64,000 bases of DNA from Bacillota bacterium (GTDB taxonomy: Bacteria; Bacillota; Sulfobacillia; Sulfobacillales; Sulfobacillaceae). How positions within the stretch are numbered: position 1 is the first letter of the stretch; the number at the start of each line of letters is the position of its first letter. Location of the stretch: NCBI GenBank assembly GCA_026627385.1, contig JAPNUR010000007.1:62001-126000 (forward strand), written 5' to 3'. Below, in pieces: positions 60,436 to 64,000 of this stretch. The notes under the pieces are model-generated. The model was not told the DNA's origin, did no database searches, and worked only from the letters and a program-made list of their open reading frames with translations. The position numbers and the translations under genes are program-made.

Positions 60436-60957
60436 TCAATGGATAAACAGATGCACTGCCCAATTGCCGCCAAACACAATGAGCCCTACTGACACCACCA
60501 TACCTGTCATCACCGCCGGCAATACCCGCAACATGCGCCAACCCAGCGTCAGTCCCACCGCAACGCAGGCATAGGCCCCTAGAAATGGAGCCAACACCAC
60601 AAAACTGAGAACCCCGAACCGCTGATACCTTCGCGTCACGCGCGTCGCGCGGTCCACCTGCCGTTTAGCCCACGACCACCGGCGAATAATGTCTGGGAGT
60701 GCGACAATCATGATCGGCAGCGGCACCAAATTCGCTAGGATGCTGACCAGACCACCAGAGATGGGGTTAAAGCCCAGAGGGATGCTCAGCGCAGCCGCTG
60801 GCTGTGCTTCGAGTACGATGGCGCTCCCTATCAACGGCACGGTCTCGGCCATCCGCCCATCTAGCCATCCGATTACCAAAGCCGCCACCAAGAATACGGT
60901 GGCGCTAAGAATGGCCCACCAGAGTAGCCGCCCCAAAGGTTGTCTCAGCCCCCTCAC
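60436..60957 (-). CDS. Small multi-spanning export protein (Sm_multidrug_ex type)
   Basis: A 173-aa membrane protein with about four helices (LLWWAILSATVFLVAALVIG; ISGGLVSILANLVPLPIMIV; FGVLSFVVLAPFLGAYACVA; VMTGMVVSVGLIVFGGNW). The NLVPLPIM and LAPFLGAYACVAVGLTLGW segments match small multidrug-export-type proteins of unknown substrate. GTG start. It is not clearly part of the rhamnose island and is divergent from the next gene. Confidence 0.75.
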   Translation of the reverse strand: MRGLRQPLGRLLWWAILSATVFLVAALVIGWLDGRMAETVPLIGSAIVLEAQPAAALSIPLGFNPISGGLVSILANLVPLPIMIVALPDIIRRWSWAKRQVDRATRVTRRYQRFGVLSFVVLAPFLGAYACVAVGLTLGWRMLRVLPAVMTGMVVSVGLIVFGGNWAVHLFIH

Positions 60958-61077
60958 TCATGAGAACAAAAACCTACATCTGCCACCAGTCTATCACAGC
61001 ACTGCGTGCCTACGGCATGCGAAAGAGTGGACTAAATTCCCGCGCCAGGGAATATGTCCTAGCGGGAGGGATCCGGG

Positions 61078-61707
61078 ATGAATTCACGACGTGTTCACCT
61101 GTCGCGCCGAACCGCAGGCTGGCTTGTTGCTATTTTTGCCGCACTCGTGGTGATTCACTACGCCTACCGCGTCAACACAGCAAATTTGGCACGCACCGTC
61201 ATGGGGCGGCCTGCCTTGACCGTGGCGCTGCGCGGCGAAATCACCAGTATGGGCACCAATCAAATGACGGTTACATTGGAGGATCCGCATGGCGACTTAA
61301 CGAACCTCACCCGTCAAATTTTATTAACCGACCAAACGCGCTACCTCGCCCCTGGGAAACCGGAAGCCACCGGTTCTGCCGGCGTCGCTTACCTAAAGCA
61401 AGGCTATCGTGTTTCCGTACGCGGGGTTGGCACGGACACCAATGACATTGAGGCCAATCTCGTGCAAGTGAATTTTCCTCCCATTAGCGGCACCATTACC
61501 CAGTTGTCAGGCTCGCAAATGACCGTCAACGTACCGAGCCAGCCAGCGCCCGCTGTGGTCACACTCACCTCGCATACCGCCTTCTTTGTCCCCGACGGTC
61601 ATTGGACTGCGCTCAAAATTGGATCGCCAGTACGCGTGTGGGTCGTCCCTAACCAAAATCCCAATTCCGGCCTTACCGCGGTCACTGTCATGGTCCAAAG
61701 TCCCTAA
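61078..61707 (+). CDS. Membrane-anchored beta-rich protein of unknown function
   Basis: A 209-aa protein with one N-terminal signal-anchor helix (GWLVAIFAALVVIHYAY, about 14-30) and an extracytoplasmic part made of two similar segments, ALRGEITSMGTNQMTVTLED and PISGTITQLSGSQMTVNVPS, which suggest a tandem OB-like (DUF5666-type) domain. GGGAGGG precedes the ATG. It is probably monocistronic, ending at the terminator downstream. No function can be assigned. Confidence 0.7.
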   Translation: MNSRRVHLSRRTAGWLVAIFAALVVIHYAYRVNTANLARTVMGRPALTVALRGEITSMGTNQMTVTLEDPHGDLTNLTRQILLTDQTRYLAPGKPEATGSAGVAYLKQGYRVSVRGVGTDTNDIEANLVQVNFPPISGTITQLSGSQMTVNVPSQPAPAVVTLTSHTAFFVPDGHWTALKIGSPVRVWVVPNQNPNSGLTAVTVMVQSP

Positions 61708-61737
61708 GATGGATCAGGCATCGCTTCAGGACGGAGA

Positions 61738-61763
61738 GGCCCCGCGCCCCTGGCGGGGCTTTG
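61738..61763 (+). terminator. Terminator after the membrane-anchored protein gene
   Basis: Stem GCCCCG / CGGGGC with a 9-base loop, followed by TTT and mixed bases. The T tract is short, so efficiency may be modest. Confidence 0.5.
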
Positions 61764-61922
61764 CATCCCCTACGCTGCCCTACGCCTGAATTCGGGGTTT
61801 GCGTCGGTTCGCTGATTGATCTATGCTTAAGTGAATGAATAGGCTGCCCATCGTGTCCCATGGGTAAATGTCATGATGCGAGCCAGCACGCTGATTTCGG
61901 TCGACTATTGGAGGAATTGTTC

Positions 61923-62852
61923 GTGATAAAGATTTTTCCTCAATTTGAAGAGGATCTTCTCATTCGCTTGTTTCATAAAGGGGTTAAGGCGCAGTGGACC
62001 GCTTCCGATGTGGAATGGGAGCAGCCGCTGATGCTGAACGAAGAGGAAGCTCGTGCCTTAGCCCATATGTTAACTCCTGTCTATTTAGGTGAACAGTCGG
62101 CGATGATCGGCGCGAGCGTTGTGCTGCCCCAAATGGCCATGGCAGGGGAGACGACATCTCAAATCTACTTAAGCAGTTTTCTCATGGACGAAGCCCGACA
62201 CTTCGAAGTCTTAACGAAGCTGTACCATCGGCTGCACGAAGATCCTTTAAACGTGCGCCAAATGCCTGCCATGCTCCGGTATCACAATCGCTTGCGGAAG
62301 GGCGACCGCATTGACTGGGTATGGGGCATTTTAATTTCGGACATTTTTGCCAAAAATTTTTACCAAATTTTTTTCCGTTCACAGCCTAACGCCTTGTTCG
62401 GTACGTTATCGGGGCGCATTTTGCAAGATGAATCGCGTCACCAGGCGTTTGCCGAACACTACTTAAAGCGTGCCGTCCCCCAATTAGAATCCGCTCGACT
62501 TCAGGCGCTGGTTTCTATGAAGGATGAGCTTTTAAGCACCATGGACAGCATGTACGACCGCCTGGTGGACGATGCCGCGCGCCTAAACATCGACGGACGA
62601 CAGTTCCTCGACGATCTTCGCGCGGAAATTGAACACAAAGCCACCCGCATTGGATTAAACCAGAGCCACTTTGACGACGACTCCACAACGCATCCGGTCA
62701 AGCGGGTATTTCAAGGGGTGGGCGAAGGCATTAAATCACGCAGCCAGGACTTATCTTCCAAGTTTCAAGCCTTAAAGGCCTCGCGGTGCGACATTTGCTT
62801 CGTCGCATTGCTATGCCAAACGCGATTAGTAACCACCGCCCGGTGCATTTAA
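61923..62852 (+). CDS. Ferritin-like di-iron protein (R2/R2lox-type)
   Basis: A 309-aa four-helix-bundle protein of the ribonucleotide-reductase-R2-like group. Carboxylate/His ligands appear as Glu in YLGEQSAMIGASVVL, DEARHFEVL and, later, DESRHQAFAEHYLK, the E...DExRH...DExRH pattern. GTG 61923 with GGAGG eight bases ahead is chosen; the ATG at 61860 lies upstream without a site. The last 25 residues (Cys-rich, RCDICFVALLCQTRL) look unlike the family and overlap the next gene's stop, so a late frameshift is possible. Role: oxidase or ligand-binding oxidase; no class I RNR gene is nearby. Confidence 0.75.
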   Translation: MIKIFPQFEEDLLIRLFHKGVKAQWTASDVEWEQPLMLNEEEARALAHMLTPVYLGEQSAMIGASVVLPQMAMAGETTSQIYLSSFLMDEARHFEVLTKLYHRLHEDPLNVRQMPAMLRYHNRLRKGDRIDWVWGILISDIFAKNFYQIFFRSQPNALFGTLSGRILQDESRHQAFAEHYLKRAVPQLESARLQALVSMKDELLSTMDSMYDRLVDDAARLNIDGRQFLDDLRAEIEHKATRIGLNQSHFDDDSTTHPVKRVFQGVGEGIKSRSQDLSSKFQALKASRCDICFVALLCQTRLVTTARCI

Positions 62853-64000
62853 GTAGGCAGCGGGCGGTGCCCACCCCGTTCCAAATGCGCACGGAAAAAG
62901 TTCTCCGAACCATGGCTCGCCATGGATGCTGAAGCAGAAACCTCCAAGGCTAAAGCCGCGGCCGCAATGATCTGAGCCAGTCGCTGGGCTGAGCCAGGCC
63001 CCTCGCATCCGAGCACGCGGAGATAACTGCGCGCATGGGGAAGCGATGTCCCTCCTCCCACCGTGCCGACCTCGACTCCACCCAATTGCAAACTAAATGT
63101 GGCGCCATCGGCCACCTCTTGAATCGTCGCGTGGGCCATGCTGCTCGTCCCCACCATACCTAAATCTTGTCCCGTGGTGAGAAAAATGGCCGCCACGGCC
63201 GACGCAGGGGTAAAAGCAAACGACTGCATGCCGCTAGCATTGGACCCGTGTAACCCCGTCCATTCGAGACGCTTTATTTCGGCCACAGTCGTGTTCAGAT
63301 ATCGTTGCATCTGTTGATGCGTCAGGCGCGCCACCGCCATGACGGTCTTGCCATGTCCTCCGTTATAGTGCTCGTGGCTAGGCTTCTTGTCGCCACCCAT
63401 ATTCGCTTCCAAAAAAATATTCAATAGGTGCCATGGCTTCTCTTCAATTCGCCGCACAATCTCGCGATTGAGCGCATAGGCGTTGCGCGTAATCATATTG
63501 GGCCCACAAGCCTCGCCTGTATGAAAGCGATACAGCAAATGACAGACGGAGCCCACTAGTTGTACATCTATTTTTAATAACCTGGCGTGCCGTGAAATTG
63601 GCGCCACCGCTTGGCCTGGTCGTCGCTCCTTGTCAGGATGATCCGGATCGTTCAGCCAGTTTTTCAGCGCCTCTTCGGCTTCCCGTACCCAATCGCGAAA
63701 CGCCTTGGAATCCTCGGCGGTCTCAAAGACAAAGGCAGAATCCCGCGTCATCATATCACTCAGCACATAGGTCTTAATCCCACCGCCGCGATTCAAGGCA
63801 TGGAATCCGCGCTGCATGGACATCGACAAGCCGCCCTCGGTATGAGCCAATGGTACATAGACTTCATCCCAGTACCGCGCCGTTTCGACGAACTGGCCAT
63901 CGATCCATTGGGACTGGCCAAATTCAATGCGAGCCGGCCCCACGACAGAGACCGGCATCACCATCTGCCCCGTTAATGCCTCAAGAAACGGGGCATACGT
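62849..64000 (-). CDS. Hydroxymethylglutaryl-CoA reductase, C-terminal part (5' end outside window)
   Basis: An NAD(P)H-dependent enzyme that reduces HMG-CoA to mevalonate, the committed step of the mevalonate isoprenoid route. Visible marks: QMVMPVSVVGPARIEFG near the start, EANMGGDKKPSHEHYNGGHG (catalytic Lys loop), GLHGSNASGMQSFAF, SSMAHATIQEVADGATFSLQ and EVGTVGGGTSLPHARS with the C-terminal catalytic-His helix (SMASHGSENFFRAHLE). The frame stays open without a stop to the edge (FLEALTGQM precedes 63964), so the ATG there is not the start. It suggests mevalonate-based isoprenoid synthesis or an archaeal-type gene in a Firmicute. Confidence 0.85.
   Translation of the reverse strand, partial: TYAPFLEALTGQMVMPVSVVGPARIEFGQSQWIDGQFVETARYWDEVYVPLAHTEGGLSMSMQRGFHALNRGGGIKTYVLSDMMTRDSAFVFETAEDSKAFRDWVREAEEALKNWLNDPDHPDKERRPGQAVAPISRHARLLKIDVQLVGSVCHLLYRFHTGEACGPNMITRNAYALNREIVRRIEEKPWHLLNIFLEANMGGDKKPSHEHYNGGHGKTVMAVARLTHQQMQRYLNTTVAEIKRLEWTGLHGSNASGMQSFAFTPASAVAAIFLTTGQDLGMVGTSSMAHATIQEVADGATFSLQLGGVEVGTVGGGTSLPHARSYLRVLGCEGPGSAQRLAQIIAAAALALEVSASASMASHGSENFFRAHLERGGHRPLPT

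Noticed and set aside
1-64000. tRNA, rRNA, CRISPR arrays, prophage
   Set aside because: No cloverleaf, rRNA-like stretch, regular spacer-repeat series or phage structural gene was seen anywhere in the window.

Overview
The window looks like chromosomal DNA of a spore-forming, acidophilic Firmicute close to Sulfobacillus. This is inferred from gene order and protein resemblance, not from a database search. The left part carries a Firmicutes fatty-acid/ribosome-maturation/chromosome-segregation locus with SigA-type promoters and a SpoVS gene. The right part carries a non-phosphorylating L-rhamnose pathway whose alcohol-dehydrogenase-type enzyme matches a kind described from Sulfobacillus.

Layout. 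(1) 1-10.9 kb: the 3' end of an isoaspartyl dipeptidase gene (iadA) and a UbiB/AarF-like kinase gene, then yceD-rpmF (rpmF is only 59 codons) and the fatty-acid run fapR-plsX-fabH-degV-fabD-fabG-acpP-fabF-rnc, mostly with overlapping stops and starts. (2) 10.9-17.5 kb: a block inserted between rnc and smc, which are normally neighbours. It holds a decayed TetR gene, an orphan sugar-binding protein, a class A penicillin-binding protein with an N-terminal zinc ribbon, a second zinc-ribbon membrane protein, an HTH protein and spoVS. (3) 17.6-22.0 kb: smc and ftsY. (4) 22.0-24.2 kb: a cyclic-di-AMP (ydaO-type) riboswitch with promoter and terminator, ahead of a GT4 glycosyltransferase and a sucrose-phosphate-phosphatase-like HAD gene. 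This is probably an osmolyte operon. (5) 24.2-27.7 kb: a hypothetical gene, a phosphodiesterase-like gene, an IS256-type element whose transposase is split by one in-frame TGA, and a remnant of an IS1634-type element.

(6) 27.7-60.3 kb: about 24 genes, all on the minus strand, forming a carbohydrate catabolic island. GH106-like and GH78 rhamnosidases release L-rhamnose. An ABC importer takes up sugar: a lipoprotein binding protein, a MalF-type permease fused to a seven-repeat beta-propeller, and a MalG-type permease, with no ATPase encoded nearby. Then come RhaM mutarotase, an SDR L-rhamnose dehydrogenase, L-rhamnonate dehydratase plus a paralogue, an MDR-type 2-keto-3-deoxy-L-rhamnonate dehydrogenase and an FAH-family hydrolase, predicted to yield pyruvate and lactate. 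Woven in are less usual genes: a Gfo/Idh/MocA oxidoreductase, two TIM-barrel sugar isomerase-like proteins, two metallo-beta-lactamase-fold paralogues lacking the HxHxDH metal motif, a class V aminotransferase, a hydroxyacid dehydrogenase, LLM and ABM monooxygenase-type proteins, a PhyH-type dioxygenase, an 841-aa protein of unknown function and a WbsX/GH99-like protein. An IclR regulator gene lies at the upstream end. A shared promoter-operator pattern (-10 TATAGT running into GTTY-N8-GAA) precedes four transcription units of the island, two of them in a duplicated ~185-bp leader.

(7) 60.4-64 kb: a small membrane exporter-like gene, a membrane-anchored hypothetical gene, a ferritin-like di-iron protein and, running off the right edge, HMG-CoA reductase.
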